Origin: Janthinobacterium sp.
GTDB taxonomy: Bacteria; Pseudomonadota; Gammaproteobacteria; Burkholderiales; Burkholderiaceae_D
Direction of reading: 5' to 3'
Assembly: GCA_025356595.1 (NCBI GenBank)
Contig: JANXSQ010000094.1
Coordinates: 1 to 34,533 of the forward strand
DNA length: 34,533 nt
Position 1 is the first letter of the stretch; each line of letters begins with the position of its first letter. Below, in pieces: positions 20,592-27,856 of the stretch. Under the pieces are notes generated by a model. The model was not told the origin of the DNA. It was given only the letters and a program-made list of their open reading frames with translations, and did no database searches. The position numbers were made by a program, and so were the translations under genes.

Positions 20592-20966
20592 ATGGCAACG
20601 AATCTCTCGGCAAGACGCTGGCAAGACCAGCTCATCCTCGTCCTCGGCCTATGGCTGATCGTCACCCCCTGGGCCTTCGCCTACCCTCAGCAGTCGCCGC
20701 AAATGATCAACGCCGTCGTCTCCGGCCTGGTCATCGCGGTGCTGGCCGCCTTCGACCTGTACAAGACCTATTTCTGGGCCGTCGTGCTCAATCTGCTGGT
20801 CGGCGTCTGGGTCGCCGTGGCGCCCTGGGTGCTGCGCGTGGCCGGCGATCGCTCGGTTCTGTGGAACGAGCTCATCGTCGGGGTGGCCGTGGCCGTCCTG
20901 GCCCTGTGGGAGTTGCGCACCGATCCGGACCTGCACAAGCACTGGCCCGGCAGCGCGGCGACCTGA
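20592..20966 (+). CDS. SPW-repeat integral membrane protein
   Basis: A 124-residue inner-membrane protein with about four hydrophobic segments and two SPW-type repeats: LGLWLIVTPWAF (about 18-29) and LVGVWVAVAPWVL (about 69-81), the signature of the SPW family. The biochemical role of the family is unknown. ATG at 20592 is chosen because a complete Shine-Dalgarno sequence, AAGGAGGT (20580-20587), lies 4 nt upstream, the strongest ribosome site in the window; an in-frame ATG at 20571 lies before it. The gene is a single transcription unit: the metH terminator precedes it and a 14-bp hairpin follows it. The ribosome site suggests high translation. Confidence 0.88.
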   Translation: MATNLSARRWQDQLILVLGLWLIVTPWAFAYPQQSPQMINAVVSGLVIAVLAAFDLYKTYFWAVVLNLLVGVWVAVAPWVLRVAGDRSVLWNELIVGVAVAVLALWELRTDPDLHKHWPGSAAT

Positions 20967-20969
20967 AAC

Positions 20970-21003
20970 GACAACGGCGCCGCGATGAGGCGGCGCCGTT
21001 GTC
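20970..21003. terminator. Symmetrical hairpin between convergent genes
   Basis: A perfect 14-bp stem, GACAACGGCGCCGC (20970-20983) with its complement at 20990-21003, and loop GATGAG. It lies between the convergent stops of the SPW gene (20966) and the EAL-HDOD gene (21025). There is no T-run on either strand, so it is probably a transcript-end stabiliser or weak terminator. Confidence 0.65.
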
Positions 21004-21024
21004 GGCGGAACTAGAAACCAGGGA

Positions 21025-22305
21025 CTACAAGGCGTAGCGCACGACGTTGTCGCTCCACTCGAAGGCCGCCATTTCCAGCTCGACCAGATCGTCCGTCGAC
21101 ATGGCCAGTTCGCGCAGGGTCGGCACGATCTGGTCTTCCATGTCCTCGATGCGCTCTATGCATTCGGCCAGCTTGAGCAGGTCGCCGTAGAAACCGGCGC
21201 GGCTCAAGAGGGCCTCGCCCACTTCGTCGATCACCTGGATCTGCTTGAGGATTTCCGTCATCGACACGCCGAACAGGGTGTCCATCAGCGACATGATGCC
21301 GACCGTGAAGGCGACGTCGGCCGCGTGGGGGTGGCTGGGGCGCAGCTTGGTCGCCAGCAATTCCAGCAGGCGGCCGCGCGTCGTGGCCAGCATCAGCAGC
21401 GGCGTCATGCTGTGGCCGCGCTTGCTCGGTTCCGCGTACAGCATGATCTGCAACCAGCGCTGCAACTGGCGCCGGCCCAGCACGGAGACGGCCTGGCTCA
21501 GCGAGTCGATGCGCTGGCGCGCGCCGACGGCCGGTGTGTTCACCAGGCGCAGCAGGTTCAGCGCCAGCGACACGTCGCGCTTGATGGCGCGCTCGATGTC
21601 CATATTGTCGGCGTCGGAAGTGACCAGCGTCATCAGCTCCATCACCGCCAGTTGCGACGGCGACAGCTTCTTGCCGCTCATGATGGCCGGCTTGGCAAAA
21701 TAATAGCCCTGGAAGTAGTCGAAGCCCATGTCCAGGCCGGTCTTGAATTCCTCGCGCGTCTCGACTTTTTCCGCCACCAGCTTCTTGCCGTCCTGCTTGA
21801 AACGGGGCGCCAGCGTCGACAGCACGGCCAGCTCGACCTTGCTCATGTCCATCTTGACGTAGTCGACCAGCGGCATCAATTCCTGCACCTGGCTGGTGTC
21901 GGCGACGACGTTTTCCAGCGCGAAGGTGAAACCGTGTCCGACCAGTTCGGTGATGCGGCTGTAGATCTGCGGCGTCACCTTCATCGATTCGACGATTTCC
22001 AGCACCACTTTTTCGCGCGGCAGGAAAACGAAGATGTCGCTCATGATGACGTCGGCGTCGACGTTGACGAAGCCCAGGCCGTCGCCGATCACTTTTTCCA
22101 TCCCCAACTGGGAGGCGTGGGCGATCACGGAGGCGGTCGCGGACAGGTCGCTGGTGATATTCGCCGGCCCGATCGGGGCGTTGCGGAATAACAACTCATA
22201 GCCGAACAGGGCCTGGTTCCGATCCAAAATCGGCTGGCGTCCCAGATAGAACTCGCGCACGCGCAAGGGTTTCGGGGCGATATCGGTGCTAGAAATGTCG
22301 ATCAT
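21025..22305 (-). CDS. Degenerate EAL plus HDOD domain signalling protein
   Basis: About 426 residues with an N-terminal EAL-like domain (from YLGRQPILDRNQALFGYELLFR) and a C-terminal HDOD domain (from about residue 205: LSPSQLAVMELM, LLRLVNTPAVG, LSQAVSVLGRRQLQRWL). This is the YuxH-type architecture. The EAL active site is eroded: the motif is ELL, the usual Asp-Asp-Phe-Gly segment reads ALENVVAD, and AEGVE reads AEKVE, so c-di-GMP hydrolysis is unlikely. A scaffold or adaptor role is inference. The start is uncertain: ATG at 22305 has a weak AAAG upstream, and GTG at 22335 would add ten residues but has no ribosome site. Confidence 0.88.
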   Translation of the reverse strand: MIDISSTDIAPKPLRVREFYLGRQPILDRNQALFGYELLFRNAPIGPANITSDLSATASVIAHASQLGMEKVIGDGLGFVNVDADVIMSDIFVFLPREKVVLEIVESMKVTPQIYSRITELVGHGFTFALENVVADTSQVQELMPLVDYVKMDMSKVELAVLSTLAPRFKQDGKKLVAEKVETREEFKTGLDMGFDYFQGYYFAKPAIMSGKKLSPSQLAVMELMTLVTSDADNMDIERAIKRDVSLALNLLRLVNTPAVGARQRIDSLSQAVSVLGRRQLQRWLQIMLYAEPSKRGHSMTPLLMLATTRGRLLELLATKLRPSHPHAADVAFTVGIMSLMDTLFGVSMTEILKQIQVIDEVGEALLSRAGFYGDLLKLAECIERIEDMEDQIVPTLRELAMSTDDLVELEMAAFEWSDNVVRYAL

Positions 22306-22374
22306 TAAATCTTTATCATTCACGTCGAGTGACACGCCGCGGCCGGGTAGGAGACTGGGCTTGGCATGTCGAGG

Positions 22375-22386
22375 GTCAATATTGAC
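22375..22386. promoter_or_regulatory. Palindrome GTCAATATTGAC upstream of the EAL-HDOD gene
   Basis: A perfect 12-bp palindrome in the AT-rich 120-bp gap (22336-22455) between the EAL-HDOD gene start and the amidotransferase stop, followed by CCGTACGG, another short palindrome. It may be an operator for the EAL-HDOD gene. There is no supporting regulator assignment. Confidence 0.3.
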
Positions 22387-22455
22387 AATACTTTACCGTA
22401 ATATGTGTGCCGTACGGGTATTTTGGCACCAATATTTCGACTTGTCTTGGACAAA

Positions 22456-23235
22456 TTACACCGATTCGGCCTCCACGGGCCATCCATCCACAAATAATTT
22501 CAATTCTCCGGGCGCGAACGGCGTCCAGGCCTCGTTCGTCGTCAGCGGCTGGGTGACGATGACGGCCACCCGGTCCCGCGGCGTGGTGAGGGTCGCGAAG
22601 TCCACCGTCACGTCCTCGTCGGACAGTTTCGCCGTCACGAAGGGGTGCTGGCGCACCACGTAGAACAGGCTCGTCGAGCAGTGCACGAACATCTCGGCGC
22701 CGCTCGAGAGCAGCATATTGAAGGTGCCGTGGGCGGCGATCTCGCGCGCCAGGTCGGCCAGCGCCGCGCGCAGGGCCGGCAGCGCCGGCGCCTCGGCGCC
22801 GAAGCGGGCGCGCAATTGCTGCAGCAGATAGCAGAAGGCGCGCTCGCTGTCGGTGTTGCCGACCGGGCGGTAGGCGCCGTTCAGTTCGGGATGGAAATCC
22901 TTCAGGTCGCCGTTGTGGGCGAACACCCAGTAGCGCCCCCACAGCTCGCGCACGAAGGGATGGCAATTCTCCAGCGCCACCCGGCCCTGGGTCGCCTTGC
23001 GGATATGCGCGATGACGTTGGTCGATTTGATCGGATAGCGCTTGATCAGTTCGGCCACGGGCGAGGCCACGGCCGCCTGGTGGTCGACGAAATGGCGCAC
23101 TCCGGCGCCCTCGAAAAAGGCGATGCCCCAGCCGTCGTGGTGGGTATCGGTGCGGCCGCCGCGCTGGGCGAAGCCGGTAAAGCTAAAAACAATGTCGGTG
23201 GGGACATTGCAGTTCATTCCGAGAAGTTGGCACAT
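22456..23235 (-). CDS. Class II glutamine amidotransferase (YafJ-like)
   Basis: A 259-residue stand-alone N-terminal-nucleophile glutamine amidotransferase domain. Cys2 (MCQLLGMNC) is the catalytic nucleophile after Met removal. Supporting motifs are HHDGWGIAFF, HIRKATQG, ENCHPF, FAHNGDL and NTDSERAF, matching the YafJ/class II GATase family, which has no synthetase domain of its own. The ammonia acceptor is unknown; Nit-type or damage-control roles have been discussed for relatives, but nothing here decides. It is transcribed toward the EAL-HDOD gene, 120 bp upstream of it. Confidence 0.92.
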   Translation of the reverse strand: MCQLLGMNCNVPTDIVFSFTGFAQRGGRTDTHHDGWGIAFFEGAGVRHFVDHQAAVASPVAELIKRYPIKSTNVIAHIRKATQGRVALENCHPFVRELWGRYWVFAHNGDLKDFHPELNGAYRPVGNTDSERAFCYLLQQLRARFGAEAPALPALRAALADLAREIAAHGTFNMLLSSGAEMFVHCSTSLFYVVRQHPFVTAKLSDEDVTVDFATLTTPRDRVAVIVTQPLTTNEAWTPFAPGELKLFVDGWPVEAESV

Positions 23236-23315
23236 GGTTAGTTTGTTGCTCGCACATAACGGACGAACCTTACCACGGGCGCGCGTCCACGGGGCGCGCG
23301 CCCGCGACTAGTGTG

Positions 23316-23573
23316 TCAGTGCAAGAGCACCGGCTGGCTCATCAGCGACTCGTAGCCGCCCAGGAATTCATCGATTTCCTCCACGCTCGGCTCGCTCGCG
23401 ATCAACTGGTTGACGTCGCGCCGGAACGATTGCGCCAGCGCGCCGGCGATGAAGGTTTCGCGCCGGCCACCCTTGTCGACGATTTCGTAGCCGCCGAAGC
23501 GCAGGGCCTCCAGTTCACGGTCGGCGCCGAACTCGACGACGCTGTATTGCTCGCTGTTGTAGATCAGATTCAT
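23316..23573 (-). CDS. DUF3567 family protein
   Basis: An 85-residue protein of the DUF3567 family, which I know only from Burkholderiales and relatives and which has no assigned function. Signature segments are MNLIYNSEQYSVVEF, LRFGGYEIVDK, RRETFIAGALA and EEIDEFLGGYESLM, ending QPVLLH. ATG at 23573 is set by homology and by AAGGA 8-9 nt upstream. The open frame extends 26 codons further upstream, but that part is unlike the family. It lies 80 bp upstream of the amidotransferase gene on the same strand. Confidence 0.9.
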   Translation of the reverse strand: MNLIYNSEQYSVVEFGADRELEALRFGGYEIVDKGGRRETFIAGALAQSFRRDVNQLIASEPSVEEIDEFLGGYESLMSQPVLLH

Positions 23574-23714
23574 GTTCGTTTCCTTCGCTGCAGCGACGGG
23601 CAGTGGCGCCGTCTTCACAAACGAGGTGGGGCTGGCGGCGGCCCATTTCAAGTGAGCCGGGGCGCGCCGTTTTGTAAGGAAATGCTACCGGGAGCGGCGC
23701 TTGCCGCCGTCGCT

Positions 23715-24116
23715 TCAGTCTTGCCGCGCGGCGGGCAGCGCCGCGACGTCGACGTCGGCTTGCAGCGCCAGCAGGGTGTCGTAGGGCGGCGCAGCCAGCC
23801 ACAGGCGCAGCTGCTCGCTATGCGCGGCGTTGGCCACGCTGATGTAGAGATGCGCCGGGGGCCGGCGCAGCAGGCGGTTCAAGGTCACGCGCAACACCAG
23901 GTTGCCGCTGCAGCACAGGCAACCGGGGGCGATGCGCAGCACGCCGGCGGCGGCCTCGCCTGTGAGTTCGGCCAGCGCCGAATTGGCTTCGGCCAGGCCT
24001 TCCAGGATGGCCGCCGCGCCGGGACGCAGCGCGGCCGCGATATACGCCTCGCGCGCCGCGGCGCCGGCGCCGCGGACCAGGGTCACGCTGGTGGCGCCGG
24101 CCTCGCCGGGGGTCAA
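23715..24116 (-). CDS. Short CobW-like protein lacking a P-loop, coupled to the NtrX gene
   Basis: About 133 residues. The segment GCLCCSGN (C66, C68, C69), followed by LVLRVTLNRLLRRPPAHLYI, matches the CxCC metal-binding region of CobW/COG0523 GTPases. The expected N-terminal Walker A (GxxGxGKT/S) is replaced by VTLVRGAGAAAREA, which lacks the Gly-Lys-Ser/Thr, and the long C-terminal domain is missing. It is therefore unlikely to hydrolyse GTP as a normal family member; a small metal-binding protein is possible. The start is uncertain: a TTG at 24116 overlaps the NtrX stop as TTGA, with AAGGG just upstream, and a GTG at 24086 is an alternative. Its place after NtrX implies co-expression. Confidence 0.72.
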   Translation of the reverse strand: MTPGEAGATSVTLVRGAGAAAREAYIAAALRPGAAAILEGLAEANSALAELTGEAAAGVLRIAPGCLCCSGNLVLRVTLNRLLRRPPAHLYISVANAAHSEQLRLWLAAPPYDTLLALQADVDVAALPAARQD

Positions 24117-24826
24117 ACGCCCTTTTTCGCCAGCTTGCCCGGCTCGACGCCGAGTTGCTTGAGCTTGCGATACAGATGGGTGCGTTCCAGGCCCGTCTTC
24201 TCCGCCACCCGCGTCATGCTGCCGCCTTCGCGGCCCAGGTGGTGCTCGAAATACATGCGCTCGAAGGCGTCGCGCGCCTCGCGCAGCGGCAGGTCGAAGG
24301 ACAGGCTGAAGGTGTGGCCCTCGGCGCCCGGTTGCACCAGCGCGCCGGCGCGGACCGGCGCGTGCTGCGCCGGCGCGCCGTTGCCGAAGGCGACGCCGGC
24401 CGCGGCCTCGTCGGGTTGCGGCTGAGGCCGCGGCGCCGGCGCCGGCGCGCGCACCGTTTCCTGGGCCCGCGTCAAGCCTTGCTGCACCGCCTTCAGCAGT
24501 TTTTGCAGGGCGATCGGCTTTTCCAGGAAATTCATCGCGCCGATGCGCGTCGCCTCGACGGCCGTGTCGATCGTCGCGTGGCCCGACATCATGATCACCG
24601 GCATCGTCAACAAGCCGTCGCGCTGCCATTCCTTGAGCAGGGTGACGCCGTCCGTGTCCGGCATCCAAATGTCGAGCAGGACCAGATCCGGCGCGCCGGC
24701 CGCGCGCGCCTCGCGCGCCTGCTGGGCGTTTTCCGCCAGTTGCACCGCGTGCCCCTCGTCTCCAAGAATCTCCGAGAGCAGCTCGCGGATCCCCATTTCA
24801 TCATCAACTACGAGAATGTTTGCCAT
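24113..24826 (-). CDS. ntrX: NtrX-like response regulator (receiver plus Fis helix-turn-helix, no AAA+ domain)
   Basis: A 237-residue response regulator, partner of the NtrY kinase encoded just upstream. The receiver domain (1-120) has the acidic pocket VVDDE, phospho-acceptor D52 (LLDIWMPDTDG), S81 and K103. A Pro/Ala-rich linker (about 125-175) leads directly to a Fis-type helix-turn-helix (about 185-237: VAEKTGLERTHLYRKLKQLGV). Classical NtrX has a sigma-54 AAA+ domain between these parts; none is present, so it cannot remodel sigma-54 polymerase and probably acts as a DNA-binding regulator or repressor. AAGGA lies just upstream of the ATG. A 118-bp gap to ntrY could hold its own promoter. 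Confidence 0.9.
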   Translation of the reverse strand: MANILVVDDEMGIRELLSEILGDEGHAVQLAENAQQAREARAAGAPDLVLLDIWMPDTDGVTLLKEWQRDGLLTMPVIMMSGHATIDTAVEATRIGAMNFLEKPIALQKLLKAVQQGLTRAQETVRAPAPAPRPQPQPDEAAAGVAFGNGAPAQHAPVRAGALVQPGAEGHTFSLSFDLPLREARDAFERMYFEHHLGREGGSMTRVAEKTGLERTHLYRKLKQLGVEPGKLAKKGV

Positions 24827-24944
24827 CTATCCTTGCCTTCCTCATTTCGCCGGTTCCGTTGCACATTCTATGCGCCTTCACGACAGCTCTAATTTTATTA
24901 GTGTTTTAAGCGTTAAGCCAGATTAACCGGAGTCCAAGAATCCG

Positions 24945-27236
24945 TCAGCGCGTCGGCATGGTGGCCTGGTGCTGAACAGCTCCTAACTTTAACAGCAAAA
25001 TGACGATGGACGCGCCACTTCCGTCGACCCGGTTTTCGATATCGATCCTGCCGCCATGCTCGTCGATGATTTTCTTGACCATGGCCAGTCCCAATCCAGT
25101 GCCGCGCGCCTTCGAGGTGACATACGGCTCGAAGGCGCGCGAAAGAATTTTCGGGGCGAAGCCGGGACCATTGTCGCTGATCGCCAGCCGCACCGCGACG
25201 TTGACGGCGCCGTCGGCGCCGCGGTAATGGATCGCCTCGGTGCGCACGTCGATGCGCGCGCGCGCCGCGCCGGGCGCCAGGTCGGCCATCGCGTCCTGCG
25301 CGTTCTGCAGCAAATTGTGTATCACCTGGCGCAACTGGGTGGTGTCGCCCATCACCAGGGGCAGGCCGGGCGCCAGTTGCGGATGGATGATGTCGGCGTC
25401 GTCGCCGCCCAGGTAGAGGTGCAGGATCTCCTCGATCAGCGCGTTCAGGCTGAGCGGCGAGAGCACCGCCGGCGGCGTGCGCGCGTAGTCGCGGAAATCG
25501 TCCACCATGCGCTTCATCGCCGCCACCTGGTTGACGATGGTCGTCGTGCTGCGGTTCAGCAGGTCGACGTCGGCCCGCTCCAGCTTGGACTCCAGCTTCA
25601 TCTGCAGGCGCTCGGCCGAGAGCTGGATCGGCGTCAGGGGATTCTTGATCTCGTGCGCCAGGCGGCGCGCCACCTCGCCCCAGGCGATCGAGCGCTGCGC
25701 CGAGATAACGTCGGAGATGTCGTCGAAGACCACCACGTAGCCGCTGCCGGTCTCCAGCGGCAGGCGCGAGCCGCGCGTCAGCAGCGTCAGCTCGTGCTCC
25801 TCGCCGGCCTCGGCGCGGCGCGGGATCTCGATCTGCTGCTGCCAGTGCAGGCGCTGCAGATTGCGCCCCGAGGCCGACTGCGCGCTCTGCGCCGAGAAGG
25901 CGCTGATGATGGCGGCGGCGAACTCGGCCATCCCGGCGATGGCCGCCAGCGGCTGGCCCACCATCGCCACGCCGGGATGCTGCAGGATGCGCTCGACCGA
26001 CTCGTTGCAGGTGACCAGGCGGAACTCGCCGTCGAGCACCATCACGCCGGCCGACATGTTCGCCAGCACCGATTCCAGATGCGCCTTGGCGTTCTGCAGC
26101 GCGGCGCGGTTGCTCTCGACGGCGGTGCGCGCCTCGAACAATTGCCGCGTCATGGTGTTGAACGATTGCGTCAGCGTGCCCAGCTCGTCCTTGCTGGCGA
26201 CGATGGGGCGCGGCGACAGATCGCCCTCGGCCACCGCGCGCGTGCCCTCGGCCAGCAGCAGCAGCGGCTGCGCCAGGTTGCCGGCGATCAGGAAGGCGCT
26301 GGCGATGGCGCCGAAGATGGCCAGCAGCAGCGTCAGGGTCAGGGTCTCGATGTACATCTTGCGCAGGCCCGAGCGCGCCACCGAGCGCGCCTTGTATTCG
26401 CTGAAGGCGACCTGCAGCACCTCGCCGTTGATGGCCAGGCTGGTCGGCACCGACTGCAGCACCTGCAGGTAGCGCGCCGGCGCGCCGGCGATCGGCACGA
26501 TGACGCGCAGGCGCAGGCCGGTGCTGGCCTCGGCCGGCGCGCCGTGCAGGCCGGCGCCCTCCTTGCCGTCCTCGTGCAGCTCGATGCCGCCCTCGGGCGC
26601 GCCGTAGCCGTCCGCCACGCCGGCCTGGCGCAGCATGGCCGGCGTTGGCAGCTCGGCCGCCAGGCGCGCGTTCGGCACGGCGCCGGCGCCGCCGGCCAGG
26701 CGCCCGTCGGCGCGCACGATCAGGGCCGTCTGCATGCCGCGCTCGCGCAGCAGGCGCGCCAGGGTGGCCTGGTTCTCTTCGGCCGGCTCGGCCGCCAGCG
26801 CCTGCGCCGTCTTCTCGGCGCGCCCGCGCAACTCCAGCACGGCCGCGTCCAGGCCGGCGTGGCCCAGGTTCAGGCCGGCCTCCAGGGCCGCCTCGATCTT
26901 CACGTTGAACCAGGAATCGATGGAGTGCGAGACGAACTGCACCGAGACGAGGAAGATGACCAGGCCGGGCAGGATGCCGATGCCGGCGAACAGCAGCACC
27001 AGGCGCGCCATCAGCTTCGAGCCGAACTTGCCGCTCTTGTAGCGCGCGTACAGGCGCGCCAGCGACAGGCCCACCAGCACCAGCAGCGAGACGGCGACGG
27101 CCGTGTTCAGGCCCAGCAGCCAGGAATAGTAGCGGTCGAAGAAACCGGAGTTGTCGGACGCCGAGGCGAGCAGGAAGAGCATGATGCTGACGATGCCGCC
27201 GCCCACCACCAGCGCGTAGCGCAAGGCTTGATTCAC
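24945..27236 (-). CDS. ntrY: NtrY-like membrane sensor histidine kinase
   Basis: A 763-residue sensor kinase. Residues 1-105 contain three hydrophobic segments (about 8-25, 42-60, 78-100). A periplasmic sensing region of about 190 residues follows, then another membrane helix (about 299-318), a HAMP domain (319-370), a PAS domain (about 385-505), HisKA with phospho-acceptor H528 (RRLAHEIKNPLTPIQ) and an HATPase domain (HNLLQNAQDAM; DNGPGF; GTGLGLAMVKKI). HEIKNPLTPIQLSAERL is typical of NtrY. The start is GTG at 27236, directly after the TAG of the DUF4390 gene, with GGAG upstream, indicating translational coupling. The signal sensed is unknown; relatives link nitrogen, redox or envelope state to gene expression. 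Confidence 0.95.
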   Translation of the reverse strand: MNQALRYALVVGGGIVSIMLFLLASASDNSGFFDRYYSWLLGLNTAVAVSLLVLVGLSLARLYARYKSGKFGSKLMARLVLLFAGIGILPGLVIFLVSVQFVSHSIDSWFNVKIEAALEAGLNLGHAGLDAAVLELRGRAEKTAQALAAEPAEENQATLARLLRERGMQTALIVRADGRLAGGAGAVPNARLAAELPTPAMLRQAGVADGYGAPEGGIELHEDGKEGAGLHGAPAEASTGLRLRVIVPIAGAPARYLQVLQSVPTSLAINGEVLQVAFSEYKARSVARSGLRKMYIETLTLTLLLAIFGAIASAFLIAGNLAQPLLLLAEGTRAVAEGDLSPRPIVASKDELGTLTQSFNTMTRQLFEARTAVESNRAALQNAKAHLESVLANMSAGVMVLDGEFRLVTCNESVERILQHPGVAMVGQPLAAIAGMAEFAAAIISAFSAQSAQSASGRNLQRLHWQQQIEIPRRAEAGEEHELTLLTRGSRLPLETGSGYVVVFDDISDVISAQRSIAWGEVARRLAHEIKNPLTPIQLSAERLQMKLESKLERADVDLLNRSTTTIVNQVAAMKRMVDDFRDYARTPPAVLSPLSLNALIEEILHLYLGGDDADIIHPQLAPGLPLVMGDTTQLRQVIHNLLQNAQDAMADLAPGAARARIDVRTEAIHYRGADGAVNVAVRLAISDNGPGFAPKILSRAFEPYVTSKARGTGLGLAMVKKIIDEHGGRIDIENRVDGSGASIVILLLKLGAVQHQATMPTR

Positions 27237-27803
27237 CTACTCCGCCTTGTACAGGAAAGATTTTTTGTTCGAGCTCAGGCGCCAGTCGCTGTTGTTGAAG
27301 GCGTTCACCTGGATGGGCTTGGGCAGGTAGTCGCGGTCCATGCCCATGCGCAGCGTGACGTTGTAGGTTTCGCCCGGCTTGAGCACGCCGCGCCCGGCCA
27401 CCAGCCAGCGGCTGGGCCGGCGGATCAGGAACAGCGCGTCGTCCAGCGTCGTGAAGACCTGCTGCACGCTGCCGGCCACGGTGACGTGGTACTGGCGCGT
27501 CAGCACGTTGTAGTAGATCTTGCTGGTCTGCTTGGCGACGATGGCCTTCTCGTCGAACCAGTACCAGCGCGGCCGGGTCAGCTCGATCTCGGTGGTGAAG
27601 AACAGCGGCACGCCGGACTGCACGGCGCCCTCGAGGTCGTGGTTCAGGTCGAAGGCGTAGCTGGCGGCCAGCTTGTAGCCGGTGTCGGCGGCCTCGATGT
27701 AGGCGCGCGTGATTTCGACGCCGTCGGCCGCCCGGGCGCGCGGCAGCGCGCACGCGCACAACAGCAGCAAGGCGGCGAAGAGTCGAAAAAAGCGTGTTGT
27801 CAC
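27237..27803 (-). CDS. DUF4390 family exported protein
   Basis: About 188 residues with an N-terminal signal peptide (TTRFFRLFAALLLLCACALPRARA) and a DUF4390 body: VEITRAYIEA, YAFDLNHDLEGAVQSGVPLFF, RPRWYWFDEK, YYNVLTRQYHV. It is exported or membrane-tethered, with function unknown. It usually sits between rsmB and ntrY in this order, and its direct junction with ntrY (TAG then GTG) suggests a functional tie to NtrY sensing, which is inference. The start is uncertain: GTG at 27803 places the signal peptide at the N-terminus, while TTG at 27839 would add twelve polar residues and lies inside a T-run behind rsmB. Confidence 0.88.
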   Translation of the reverse strand: MTTRFFRLFAALLLLCACALPRARAADGVEITRAYIEAADTGYKLAASYAFDLNHDLEGAVQSGVPLFFTTEIELTRPRWYWFDEKAIVAKQTSKIYYNVLTRQYHVTVAGSVQQVFTTLDDALFLIRRPSRWLVAGRGVLKPGETYNVTLRMGMDRDYLPKPIQVNAFNNSDWRLSSNKKSFLYKAE

Positions 27804-27837
27804 AAGTGGGCCGGTGCTCAGTGATTCCGTCGTGGTC

Positions 27838-27856
27838 AAAAAAAGGCGCTGCGCCT
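27838..27856 (-). terminator. Weak terminator-like hairpin after rsmB
   Basis: On the minus strand, AGGCG-CAG-CGCCT (27856 to 27844) is followed by seven T (to 27838), starting within the rsmB stop codon. The stem is only 5 bp, so partial termination or attenuation between rsmB and the DUF4390-ntrY-ntrX genes is the most it may do. Confidence 0.4.

Noticed and set aside
25056-27824. Long plus-strand open frame opposite ntrY and DUF4390
   Set aside because: Gln/Arg/Ala-rich antisense shadow; ntrY has all kinase motifs.
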